Shown: positions 25,447 through 36,125 of the stretch, piece by piece
Position numbering within the stretch: position 1 is the stretch's first letter
How the letters are laid out: each line of letters begins with the position of its first letter
Origin: Saccharina japonica
Lineage: Eukaryota; Sar; Phaeophyceae; Laminariales; Laminariaceae
Direction: 5' to 3'
NCBI GenBank assembly: GCA_008828725.1
Contig: MEHQ01004522.1
Span: 42,506 to 106,505, forward strand
Length of the DNA stretch: 64,000 bases
Made by a program: the position numbers and the translations under genes
Notes under the pieces: model-generated
Databases searched by the model: none
Told to the model about the DNA's origin: nothing
The model's input: only the letters and a program-made list of their open reading frames with translations

Positions 25447-26814
25447 CAAGGGTACGCGCGGTAAAGGTCGGGACGGGAAAATGTGGTCGGGACGGGAACG
25501 GTACGGTACGGGAATGGGAAACCGTCAGATTTTTCGTTCCCGACCGCGATTTCCCGACCGGTACCATCGTCAGTTTCTGTTCCCGAGCTTTACCGTCCCG
25601 CGGTAATGGCCGTGTTCCCGTTCCCGACTGTTTCCCATCCCACTGTCTGCCCATTCCCGACTATTCCCGTCCCGCTGTCCGCCCAGTCCCGACTATTCCC
25701 ATCCCACTATCATATAAGTGATTCCCGTCCCATCCAGACCATGGGGCACAGCTTCTCCCATCCCGCATCTCACTATTGGGGCAGATATTCCCATTCCATT
25801 TACCGCCGATTTCTTCGTTTTCCCATCGCATGACCATGGATGGATGCAAGTGCGTATACTGCATTTTTACTCGTATATTTCCGAACTATAAAAACAAATC
25901 GTCTATTATTTCCTTTTTTTTTCCCTCTCGTTTTATTTTTTATTTTGAACACGATCCTAAAATTTGTATTAACCATTCAATCGGCCCCACTCACACTTCG
26001 CTATTTGAAATAATGGTACGTACGTATAAATAATCGTACATTTGGGAAATTATTATGTCAAAAATAAAACCAACAAAGAAACCCACACCACCACCCGGCC
26101 CAAAGACAAAACATGGCATCAAGCATGGACGTTGTTGGCGGTGGAGGATCCCGGCGGATCTGCTTCGGCGCCTCAAGCAGTGCCAAAGCAACCAGCCCCG
26201 GTTCCTGCTCCTATTGGTAGTGTTCTCGCGAATGTTATACTCGTCCATCGTAGCATATCAATACGTCGAAGTCACAAGTCGGTAATATAACTAGACACGT
26301 AGAAGCTACGAGGAGTACTAGTACTCGTACTCGAAGAAGACTTTTGATTATATTTCTCTCTTTTCAGCCGTTGTCTCCACAGCCTGTGTTCCCGACCGTG
26401 TTCCCAACCATTCTCGACTGCGTTTCCCGACTGCGTTTCCCGACCGTATTTCCGACCCGGTTCCCGACCTATTCCCGACCTATTGCAGACCCATTCCCGA
26501 CCTATTCCCGACCTATTCCCGAACCGTTCACCGATCATTTCCCGTACCACCGAAAAATGATTCCCGTACCGTACCGTACCGCCAAAACTCGGTTCCCGTC
26601 CCGTCCCGTACCGCCAAAGAATCGTGTCTTCCCGTCCAATCCCGTCAACCAAATGGTTTCCCACCTTCCCGTCCCATTCCCGTCCCGCGGTAAACAGACG
26701 GGAACATTTTCCCATACCGCCCCTCGGGAAGACCCCAAATTTTTTCCGCCTGCGGCGGGCAAAACGATCCCATCCCGTACCGCGCGGTGCCTTCGGCACC
26801 GCGCGTACCCTTTG
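25447..26814. mobile_element. hAT-like non-autonomous transposon
   Basis: 1368 bp. The ends CAAGGGTACGCGCGGT and ACCGCGCGTACCCTTTG are inverted repeats of hAT type. The element is flanked by an 8-bp direct repeat GATTTTTT (25439-25446 and 26815-26822). The other copy of this block has the unoccupied site GATTTTTTTT near 28753-28762. Both halves are filled with subterminal repeats of TTCCCGAC/GTCGGGAA in opposite orientations. There is no transposase, so it depends on an autonomous hAT. Confidence 0.9.
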
Positions 26815-27240
26815 GATTTTTTTTCCAAACTCAAACACTCAAACATGCACAGAGTGGCCAAGCTGAAATGATGGATCCGTGCGTGCAGAGGAGCAACAAG
26901 CAACAAGAAGGTGGGTCCCGTCTGCCCCTCTGACTGACCCAAACTTTGTCAAACTACTGTATGTTGTACTGCTGTACGTACTGTTCTTTCAACAGTACGA
27001 ACGAAGCAAACTTTGAGGAAGGCCATGCTTACTGTAGGCTGTAGGCACCACAGTACAGCACAGCACAGCAATGCAGTGCAGTGCAGTAGTACAGTACAGC
27101 CAGTACAGTACAGTACTAAAAAGTACTACTCGTACTGTAGTGGACCACGCCTCCGTTTGCAACGACTCAAGCAAATAGAAAAAAAACTTGCTACGTACGA
27201 GTATTTTGTCATCAAAAATATAAAAACATGGCAAATATTT

Positions 27241-27754
27241 CACACCCTGTACAACTACAACTAACAACTACAAGTAAGTACGTACAACTAATAGTTGTGC
27301 GCGGCCGCAACTACTCAGTATTAATAGTTGTCCCTCAACAACTAGTTGCATAGGTTTTTCACCCAGTAGTTGTCTGCAGACAACTAGTTGCGCAAGTTTT
27401 TCGAACAGTATTTGTCTACAGACAACTAATTGCACAACTTTTCCAAACAGTAGTTGTCGACAGACAACTAGTTGCACAACTTTTTCGAACAGTAGTTGTC
27501 TACAGACAACTAGTTGCACAACTTTTTCATAGAGTAGTTGTCTGCAGACAACTAGTTGCACACCTTTTTTAAACGGTAGTTGTCTGCAGACAACTAGTTG
27601 CACAACTTTTTCAAACAGTAGTTGCCTACAGACAACTAGTTGCACAACTTTTTCAAAGAGTAGTTGCCTGCAGACAACTAGTTGCACCACTTTTTCAAAC
27701 AGTAGTTGCCTGGCAGACAACTATATACGAGTAGTTGTAGTTGTACAAGGTGTG
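27241..27754. mobile_element. TIR-bounded array of 42-bp palindromic repeats, copy A
   Basis: The inverted ends CACACCCTGTACAACTACAA (27241) and TTGTAGTTGTACAAGGTGTG (27735-27754) enclose about nine 42-bp units. Each unit contains the perfect palindrome TAGTTGTCTGCAGACAACTA, then GTTGCACAAC and a T-rich spacer. A minus-strand frame of a 14-residue repeat (QLLFEKVVQLVVCR) is a by-product of the 42-bp period. Confidence 0.8.
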
Positions 27755-27866
27755 CTGTTTTTGGACGGTAACCTGGACCTCATTCCTGAAGAGATCCCGA
27801 AGCTGGGCCATGACGTGGTGCACACCAAGATCCCCGGGCGGTTGTCGAACCCCATTGCGGGGCTGN

Positions 27867-29803
27867 GGCCGCCATTGCCGCCTCGTTCACTCGTTCACGT
27901 TCACTCCTCGATCAACCAACACGAGAGTCCTTCCAACCTTCATCATGAGTCATGAGTGCTGTTTACGGTACCTCGCTGCGTACGACCTATCACGCCACAC
28001 AGCCTCGATCAAGCGTAGACCTCAATCAATACTCGAGTCTCGTAGCAGTTACTGTAGTTATTCGTCAGAATGCTATAATATAGTTCTACCGAGTATCAGA
28101 CGTGGGAAACACCGAGATAAGATGCTCGTACGTACGCATACCGCTCTACCGTATGAAATGAGCAGCGTGGAGACTACTGCTGTACACTGCTGTACTACAG
28201 CACTACAGCTGTAAAAATGCTAATTAGGCGGGAACTGCGGCCTCATGGGCACTTGCGGTCGCGTGCATATGGATGGGCTGTCCATCCGAGAATATCCGAC
28301 AGGCTGCAACCTCCTCGCCCACCACCTCCACCACCAGAGCACCAGAGGTGCCTACATCGCCGTTCTCCTCGAAGTCCAAAGCGAACCAGGAACCAGGCAT
28401 TGTCGATGCTACCTATGGTTGTCTTTGTGCACCGACGCGGGCTCCGAGCTCCGAAGCGGTCCGAAGTCTGCAACAAGGGCTCGAGGTACGAGACGCCATG
28501 CAGCGGATCTCGGAAGAGAGGTCGCGTGGACGAGGGAATAAAACGCAAGTTCCTTGAAGGCATGCGCATATCTGGCATCCTCTTTGCAGTCGAGGCTGGC
28601 CCATCTTTGTAGAAGCTTTTGCACAGCAGGTGGCGACTGCCGAGTAGAGCAGCGTGCACCTGGCTGTGCCCTGGAAGTTCAAACGTGGAAATCTCGCCGC
28701 TTTTTGGGAGAAAGGGGTTTCGATGTACCTTGCATGGCGTTAATGTACCTTGGATTTTTTTTCCAAACTCAAACACTCAAACATGCACAGAGTGGCCAAG
28801 CTGAAATGATGGATCCGTGCGTGCAGAGGAGCAACAAGCAACAAGAAGGTGGGTCCCGTCTGCCCCTCTGACTGACCCAAACTTTGTCAAACTACTGTAT
28901 GTTGTACTGCTGTACGTACTGTTCTTTCAACAGTACGAACGAAGCAAACTTTGAGGAAGGCCATGCTTACTGTAGGCTGTAGGCACCACAGTACAGCACA
29001 GCACAGCAATGCAGTGCAGTGCAGTAGTACAGTACAGCCAGTACAGTACAGTACTAAAAAGTACTACTCGTACTGTAGTGGACCACGCCTCCGTATGCAA
29101 CGACTCAAGCAAATAGAAAAAAAACTTGCTACGTACGAGTATTTTGTCATCAAAAATATAAAAACATGGCAAATATTTCACACCCTGTACAACTACAACT
29201 AACAACTACAAGTAAGTACGTACAACTAATAGTTGTGCGCGGCCGCAACTACTCAGTATTAATAGTTGTCCCTAAACAACTAGTTGCATAGGTTTTTCAC
29301 CCAGTAGTTGTCTGCAGACAACTAGTTGCGCAAGTTTTTCGAACAGTAGTTGTCTACAGACAACTAATTGCACAACTTTTCCAAACAGTAGTTGTCGACA
29401 GACAACTAGTTGCACAACTTTTTCGAACAGTAGTTGTCTACAGACAACTAGTTGCACAACTTTTTCATAGAGTAGTTGTCTGCAGACAACTAGTTGCACA
29501 CCTTTTTTAAACGGTAGTTGTCTGCAGACAACTAGTTGCACAACTTTTTCAAACAGTAGTTGCCTACAGACAACTAGTTGCACAACTTTTTCAAAGAGTA
29601 GTTGCCTGCAGACAACTAGTTGCACCACTTTTTCAAACAGTAGTTGCCTGGCAGACAACTATATACGAGTAGTTGTAGTTGTACAAGGTGTGCTGTTTTT
29701 GGACGGTAACCTGGACCTCATTCCTGAAGAGATCCCGAAGCTGGGCCATGACGTGGTGCACACCAAGATCCCCGGGCGGTTGTCGAACCCCATTGCGGGG
29801 CTG
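27867..29803. repeat. Duplicated block, copy B (empty hAT site)
   Basis: Counterpart of 24554-27865 without the hAT-like insertion. It continues past 29803 into sequence absent from copy A, as expected if it begins the next contig. Confidence 0.9.
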
Positions 29804-29878
29804 GCACAGCTCGACGGCGTGTTTGGTCCGTTGGACCTCACCGACGAAGTGGAGGCGGAGGTTTCAACAGCAGAATAG
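28806..29878 (+). CDS. Possible two-exon small gene, unknown product
   Basis: Exon 1 28806-28848 starts MMDPCVQRSNKQQE and ends at donor G|GTGGGT. Exon 2 29688-29878, after acceptor ACAAG, reads VLFLDGNLDLIPEEIPKLGH, later GRLSNPIAGLAQLDG, and ends in TAG. The phases match and give 77 residues. Exon 2 looks coding; exon 1 is less sure and the gene may have other upstream exons. The intron contains the whole 42-bp palindrome element, and the end of that element appears to supply the acceptor. Copy A repeats both exons (26868-26910; 27750-27865), the second cut by the N. No family recognised. Confidence 0.35.
29179..29692. mobile_element. TIR-bounded array of 42-bp palindromic repeats, copy B
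   Basis: Same structure as 27241-27754, differing at a few bases, inside duplicated block B. Confidence 0.8.
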
Positions 29879-30229
29879 TAGAGTAATCCGGCGGAGGGGC
29901 GGCGCGTGATAGCGGCCTGGCCGAGTTGCGATTATGTCGTGCTAGTCGAGAAGCCTTTCGAATCTCGCCTCTTTTCTGATATTTGTCGACACGAATTAAC
30001 GCAATCTCTCATCTTATGTGTGATGCGGCAGAATTATATTGGGGGAGGGTGAGGTGCGGCTTTCGGTGGGTGTTGGGTATTGCATTTTGTTTCAAGTGTT
30101 CTGGGCGGCACACTCACGAAAACAATAGAATAGATGCAATCACGTGGAAGATGTAGAGGCCAATAGCAATGGTTTTCATTTGGTGCGGCGACCGGGAGTA
30201 ACACATGTCGAACAATGTACACGTTCAGG
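29879..30229. other. No gene supported
   Basis: Spacer between the small exon and the third 42-bp array. No features recognised. Confidence 0.4.
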
Positions 30230-30719
30230 TTGTCCGCAGACAACTAATCAGACAACTACTAGTAATAGTTGTGCACGGCCGCAACTACTCAGTAGTTGTC
30301 CCTAAATAACTAGTTGCATAGGTTTTTCACCCAGTAGTTGTCTGCAGACAACTAGTTGCAAAGGTTTTCCAAACAGTAGTTGTCTACAGACAACTAGGTG
30401 CACAGGTTTTTCCAACAGTAGTTGTCTACAGACAACTAGTTGCACAAGTTTTCCAAACAGTAGTTGTCTACAGACAACTAGTCGCACAACTTTTTCAAAC
30501 AGTAGTTGTCTGCAGACAACTAGTTGCACAACGTTTTCAAAACAGTAGTTGTCTACAGACAACTAGTTGCACACCTTTTTCAAAGAGTAGTTGTCTGCAG
30601 ACAACTAGTTGCACAACTTTTCCAGACAGTAGTTGTCTACACACAACTAGTTGCACAACTTTTTCAAACAGTAGTTGTCTGGCAGACAACTACGAATAGT
30701 TGTAGTTGTACAGGGTGTG
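30230..30719. mobile_element. TIR-bounded array of 42-bp palindromic repeats, third independent copy
   Basis: About ten units of the same 42-bp repeat. The right end AGTTGTACAGGGTGTGAAAT mirrors the left end of the other copies, including the AAATATTT beyond CACACC. At the left it has the short form CTCAGTAGTTG where the other copies have CTCAGTATTAATAGTTG. Confidence 0.75.
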
Positions 30720-32130
30720 AAATATTTCTATCGACAAACACGAGGATGCTCCTTTCACGGAAGATTTTTGAAAATCGAAAAAAATACTCGAAACTCTGTT
30801 TTGTACGCGCTCTCACGTGTTTTACACACGGAGTCGAACCGAATTGGGCTCGCTCTTCTCAGAATACTTGCGGTCGTTTGGTGAGAGGTATCTAGCACCG
30901 TCTTTATTTTCTCCAGGGGCGTTGTTCGAATTGTTTACGTGCGGTGTTACCATTTTCGGAGAAGAAAATCAGGAACAGATTTACAGCTGTACATCGACGT
31001 TCCGTTTCAAAATGAGGCCTGTTTTTCGATTGAATCGCACCCGAAACTGATTTTGAGATAACTGGAATATGTCGACAATTTTTTTAAATGATACCCTGAA
31101 GAAATGGCAAGCGGCGTTGGATGCCTCTCCCTAAATGGATGGGGAGAATTCAAGAAAAGCGACCCCGATTCGCCCATTTCCCGGGTCAAACACGCCTTTG
31201 AAGGTGTTGAAAACTCCATTTTCAGGTTTTAAATACCCTTTACACCGCAAGAGATGGCCTGAGAGGCCGACTCTTACGGGATCGGAATTCAGAATATGAT
31301 TTTTCGATTTTTCAGCACCTTCGCCAGCTTCAAATGCTACTAGCATTGATGCCCGAGTTCGAATCCCACCGTGGTGAGATTTGTACTTTCTTTGCAAAAA
31401 TAAAAAGGAACCAGTTAATTGCTGACAGCACCTTCGTGGCGTGGGTAGGCGGAATTCGACGCGAGCCGACGAGTGAAGAAAGTGCTGAGGTCTTCTCGCG
31501 ATAAAAATGCAAGGCAAGTACCGTAGTGGGGAGAGAGGAGAAGAGCCTACTTTGTGACCCCGGATCTGAGTTACGACTATTAATAAAGAGGGAGAGAGAA
31601 AGGAAGGGCGAAGATATTAAATGGGGTGGGGGAAAATAAAATGTTGGTGGGGTTGCGCGAACAAACTTCTTCGCCGTCGTCCATGTCTCGGGTGAGAGAT
31701 TGAGCTCCTCATGTGAGGAACTCAGAAAAGTAAGCCGCCACCCCTGTAAGGTGGCATCGCTCGGCACCGCCCGGCCACTTCCAGTACTTACTTCGAAGTA
31801 TGTAATTATGGCGTTCAACATCTACGCTCTCACCCCCACCTCGTTCCTTTCGTACCACGAGTTCCCATCCCCATATTTGTGGCAGCTGTGCAAGCCGACG
31901 TGCCGACGGACACGGCATCTAAACCGGCTGGCTTTGGCACGTATAGTCAGGGCAAGGGCGGCGGACATAATCACAACGAGGAGATGGCTGACGATAGCAG
32001 ACCTTGCCATGTACCACTCTGAATGGAATTGTAAGGACCGTTAGAGTATAATAACGCAACCATGTAATCCGCCCCCCCACCCCCACCCACCCATTATGTT
32101 CCCTGTATATTCGCTTCTCGAACGGTGATG
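30720..32130. other. Intergenic region with SINE and MITE fragments, no gene supported
   Basis: Contains SINE copy 2 (31314-31650) and a fragment with the GAGCTCCTCATGTGAGGAACTC hairpin motif (about 31700-31725) that recurs near 46410-46440, 57600 and 60410. No coding evidence. Confidence 0.5.
31314..31650 (+). repeat. tRNA-derived SINE, copy 2
   Basis: The head has a pol III B-box-like GAGTTCGAATCCCACC at about 31350, then the shared body ending GGGCGAAGATATTAAATGGG. It carries TATTAATA (31578-31585) where copies 1 and 3 have TA. Confidence 0.7.
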
Positions 32131-33740
32131 ATGCTCAGATCGTGTGGACGACTGCGTACATGGAGCACAGGAGTGACGGAGGTGGCATGCCCGACCAAGG
32201 ACGGCCAGCGACGGCTGGTGCAGGAGTACTCAGACAAGAGGCTGTTCGACCAGCTCAAGTTCTTCGAGACGTTCCTCGACGTGGGACACGCACAGAACAA
32301 AGTAAGAGGTAAGAGGAGAAAAAGGAGACAATTATATCGCTCACCCTCGCGCACTCACTCAGAGAAATGATACAACGATACGAAGTACCGTATGCTATTG
32401 TTTCTTGATAACTTGAGAGGGGTTGCTTGGGGGGCGGAAGGGGTTGCATTTGTTTTCCCACTGGGCCGTCAGTCACCCGCGTTGGTTGATGACGACGGTC
32501 GGTTGTGCTGTTAATGCTCGTATACTGCACGTTCTGTGCTATTGTGGCGTAGCTACAGAAGCGTTTTCGTGGCCGTGTGAAGAAGAAGAGCGCTACAATA
32601 TTTTTAGGATTTCGTGAACCTGTTATGCCTAACGATTCCTAACGGGATAGAAGCAGCCGTGTTCTCAAAGCTCGGGAGCACCACGGGCGAGCTGCCGATG
32701 TTGACGATCTCTCTCTTTCAAGCCCCATGTCTCGATTGAAAGAGAACAATATCGCCCGAGACCTGCAGGTGCCACTCCCTCCCTCCCTCCCTCCCTCCCT
32801 CGCTCGCTCCGTACCCCCCTCGCTTCCCCGTACCGGCGACGCTGAATACTTAACCCCCTCTCCATCCCCCTCCTTCTCCCCTCTATCTCTCTCGTGTACT
32901 TTTTCTCTCTTACTCGTGTCACATCCCCTCTCGTAATTCAGTATTTCACCTCCGCCTACACGCTAAACGGTAAATGCTAACGCGTTAGACTGTACGTCCC
33001 AACGAAAGGTGTCGGGGTTGTTCAACATGGAGGTAGCCTTCCAGTCAACGTCTCCCAGACACCGCCAGATGCTGGGGCTGGTGGGGTGTGGCATTCAGGA
33101 CGATGCAGTCAGCAGCGGGTACGATTGGATTGGCCCGCGAGCCTGTGGTCCTCGGTGTTCATGAAGCGCGTTCTGCCGCGCGGGATAAAGCCCTCTTGAC
33201 GCAGTTTAACCGTAGCCCCTTCAATAGGGTAGGCCTAGCAGCAGTTGCGGCTGTACCAGGTGGTAGGTCTAGAACATTGGGTCCACTGCGAGTACTACTG
33301 CTAGTAGCGTTTATTTCTGCTGTGTGTTGTCGGTTTGCTTGTACGCGCAGCACGACATGTTTTCTTCAAGACAATGGTGAGATCGCCGACGGTTCTCGCT
33401 TTTGTTTTGTTGCCCGAGAAGAGACTTCACGCCACTCCAAATATTGGAACATCAACCGGTTTCGATTTCTCGCGTATGTCGGCTGTCGTGCTCTGTTGTG
33501 ATACAAGCCGTGGCCTACAGTAGTGCCGGCCAGGCATCGCGTAGTGAACGAGTGCGTTGTAGATCGCTCGGGTTTAGTACCCCCAGCCAGTCCTGGAAGG
33601 GGAGACGTTATTTCGTTCAACCCGGTGACTTCAATCCACGCAGTGTAAGCTTCGGACGGAACAGAGAGGATATGATAGGCGAGGGCAACCATTGTGGCGT
33701 AGCCTCAGAAAGCACGAGGAAAATCCGTACCTGGTAAATA
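32131..33740 (+). pseudogene. Partial duplicate of the POLA1 3' end
   Basis: Contains an exon-12 copy (32139 to about 32301, still open, with acceptor CAG and donor GTAAGA; reads [20 protein letters not shown]) and an exon-13 copy (33009-33199), with intron and 3' flank similar to 11184-12650. The exon-12 copy lost a zinc-binding cysteine: CPGKGC became CPTKDG. The exon-13 copy has a two-base insertion after ...YDWIGPR that breaks the frame near the end. No upstream exons are present. Because the introns are kept, it is a genomic duplication, not a retrocopy. Confidence 0.85.
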
Positions 33741-34124
33741 CGATGGAAACGTCGGTCAGGGGAGGGATGGGGGGGGGTGACGCCCGTTGATGTACTGATT
33801 TCGTACTTCGCTGACTGTGTTAATCAAGACCGTTTACTCGCGCGTGTATATTATTCTCTGTTCACTAGTGTACGTACGCGCGGGGTCCAGTAATCAACAA
33901 GTTATGATACGGGGAAGGGCGGGGTGGGGGTGGAGGGCTGTACTTATTAGTGGGGGGGGGGGGGGGGGGCGGCCCGGGGGACAGGGGTACCTGATACGTT
34001 TTAGTAAGAGCCGAGACGCAAAGAAGTGGCGAAGGGGCAAACGCGTAGCAGATGCAAGTAAGTATCGTTACCGTATCTCACCGGTGAATTTGCGCTCGAA
34101 AAGGTCGGCCGGAGACACAGCCAA
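33741..34124. other. Intergenic spacer, no gene
   Basis: Contains a G-run (about 33950-33970) and degenerate similarity to the sequence downstream of the POLA1 right arm. Confidence 0.4.
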
Positions 34125-34840
34125 TGTATGCTACGGTAGAGGTGCACCATGTAACAGCCGATTTTCCTAATTGAGAATTACCTTTCCGATGAGAAAGAAA
34201 ATCGAAAAAAAAAAAATTTTTTTTTTTTGGGATTGGAAGAGATGTACTTCCCTCACAGTCATTGTTTTCACGGTAAACTATTGTCAGTTGTGACACCCGT
34301 CGATGACAAAAAAAAAAAAAAAAAAAACGGCATCGGCAGCCTCAAGATATCGAAGATCCCAGAAAATCTGGATTTATGGGCGAGGTACCTCGCTCATAAA
34401 TGCAAATTCCCCTAAATCCTTGATTTTGCGAGCCTGTCAAGGCTGGTTTCATTTGTTTTTTCGTCGATCGATACCTACCATCAAGGAAAATTATTTTCTA
34501 GGTCACTTTTTTATCGTGAGCGAAATACAACTCTTGAACAATAACAAAGTACTAAAATCGATTTTGATTCTCATCGGAAAGTCAATTATCAATTAGGACA
34601 ATCGGCCGTTATGTGCTGTTTTTCTGAGGGTCTCCGCTTGAGCTCTATACCACACTCAAACATTGATTTTGGAGGAAAATAAAAAGCGCTACGTACCCGA
34701 TGAACAATCCCATGGCCTAAGAATACAATGAAACACATTGCAACACAAAAACGAAAGTCCCACGATTTTGGCTTGAGGAGCCCGATCGTTCAGAAACAAA
34801 ATCAGCCAAAACGTGCTACCTCTATCTCGTAGCACGCGTC
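34125..34840. mobile_element. MITE of the CTACGGTAGAGGTG family, interrupted by a second MITE
   Basis: Outer ends ATGCTACGGTAGAGGTGCAC (about 34127) and TACCTCTATCTCGTAGCACG (about 34817-34836) match the elements at 57406 and 57739. It is split by the element at 34153-34610, which is bracketed by ATGT on both sides. Confidence 0.65.
34153..34610. mobile_element. MITE with ~45-bp terminal inverted repeats (inner, nested)
   Basis: The left end AACAGCCGATTTTCCTAATT is mirrored at 34570-34610 (AACGGCCGATTGTCCTAATT read inward), with similarity continuing through CTTTCCGATGAGAA. ATGT flanks both sides (34149-34152 and 34611-34614). An internal hairpin GGCGAGGTACCTCGC lies near 34379-34395. No coding capacity. 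Confidence 0.8.
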
Positions 34841-35203
34841 AGCCCGAAGCCCTTCCTCGTAGTTAGGTCCGTAAAAAAATACCTGGTATGTATGTATCAT
34901 GTATGTATGTGTTCATGTGTACAACAACTGCAACCACCAGAACAACGTGCCGTCGTTACACGCAACAGAGCTTGCACAGGGAGTATACACACAGATCTAT
35001 AGGATTATATACTACGTACGTACGGCAAAGCATCATCCCAAACTCTTTTGTTGTCGCTGTTTCNCCCGAAGCTTCGCGAGGGGGAGGAGGGAAAATTATG
35101 TGTCGTCTGTTCTGTTTGATTCAAAAACACGCCGGCCACTGTCTGGAGCGTCGGCGAAACTCTTTGAGAGTTTACGCACCTGGTATATACCTGTACATAA
35201 TTT

Positions 35204-36107
35204 AACAGCCGATTTTCCTAATTGAGAATTGCCTTTCCGATGAGAATGAAAATCGAAAATATTGTTTTTTGAATTGTAAGAGATGTACTTCCCTGCAGTC
35301 TTTTTTTCACTGTAAACTATTGTCAGTTGTGACACCCGTCGATGACAAAAAAAAAAAAAAAAAAAAACGGCATCGGCAGCCTCAAGATATCGAAGATCCC
35401 AGAAAATCTGGATTTATGGGCGAGGTACCTCGCTCATAAATGCAAATTCCCCTAAATCCTTGATTTTGCGAGCCTGTCAAGGCTGGTTTCATTTGTTTTT
35501 TCGTCGATCGATACCTACCATCAAGGAAAATTATTTTCTAGGTCACTTTTTTATCGTGAGCGAAATACAACTCTTGAACAATAACAAAGTACTAAAATCG
35601 ATTTTGATTCTCATCGGAAAGTCAATTATCAATTAGGACAATCGGCCGTTATGTGCTGTTTTTCTGAGGGTCTCCGCTTGAGCTCTATACCACACTCAAA
35701 AATTGATTTTGGAGGAAAATAAAAAGCGCTACGTACCCGATGAACAATCCCATGGCCTAAGAATACAATGAAACACATTGCAACACAAAAACGAAAGTCC
35801 CACGATTTTGGCTTGAGGAGCCCGATCGTTCAGAAACAAAATCAGCCAAAACGTGCTACCTCTATCTCGTAGCACGCGTCAGCCCGAAGCCCTTCCTCGT
35901 AGTTAGGTCCGTAAAAAAATACCTGGTATGTATGTATCATGTATGTATGTGTTCATGTGTACAACAACTGCAACCACCAGAACAACGTGCCGTCGTTACA
36001 CGCAACAGAGCTTGCACAGGACAGGGAGTATACACACAGATCTATAGGATTATATACTACGTACGTACGGCAAAGCATCATCCCAAACTCTTTTGTTGTC
36101 GCTGTTT
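35204..36107. repeat. Second copy of the 34.15-35.06 kb segment
   Basis: Nearly identical to 34283-35062 from about 35321 onward, but clearly more diverged over the first ~115 bp. The N at 35063 terminates the first copy. Likely contig overlap, with a chimeric or older-diverged left part. Confidence 0.8.
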
Positions 36108-36125
36108 CCGTCGCTGTCGAGACGA

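Larger units (their letters stand above)
24554..27865. repeat. Duplicated block, copy A (contains the hAT-like insertion)
   Basis: 24554-25446 and 26815-27865 match 27867-29803 with only a handful of single-base differences. The N at 27866 lies exactly where copy A stops and copy B begins again. The simplest reading is two overlapping contigs or haplotypes placed in tandem. Confidence 0.9.

Noticed and set aside
27268-27720. 150-residue minus-strand frame of 14-residue repeats (QLLFEKVVQLVVCR)
   Set aside because: It is open only because the 42-bp satellite period is a multiple of three; the sequence is palindromic DNA inside a TIR element, with no start context or splice sites.
27340-27735. 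Regular palindromic repeats resembling a CRISPR array
   Set aside because: There are no unique spacers (the whole 42-bp unit repeats), and the surroundings are a eukaryotic nuclear genome.
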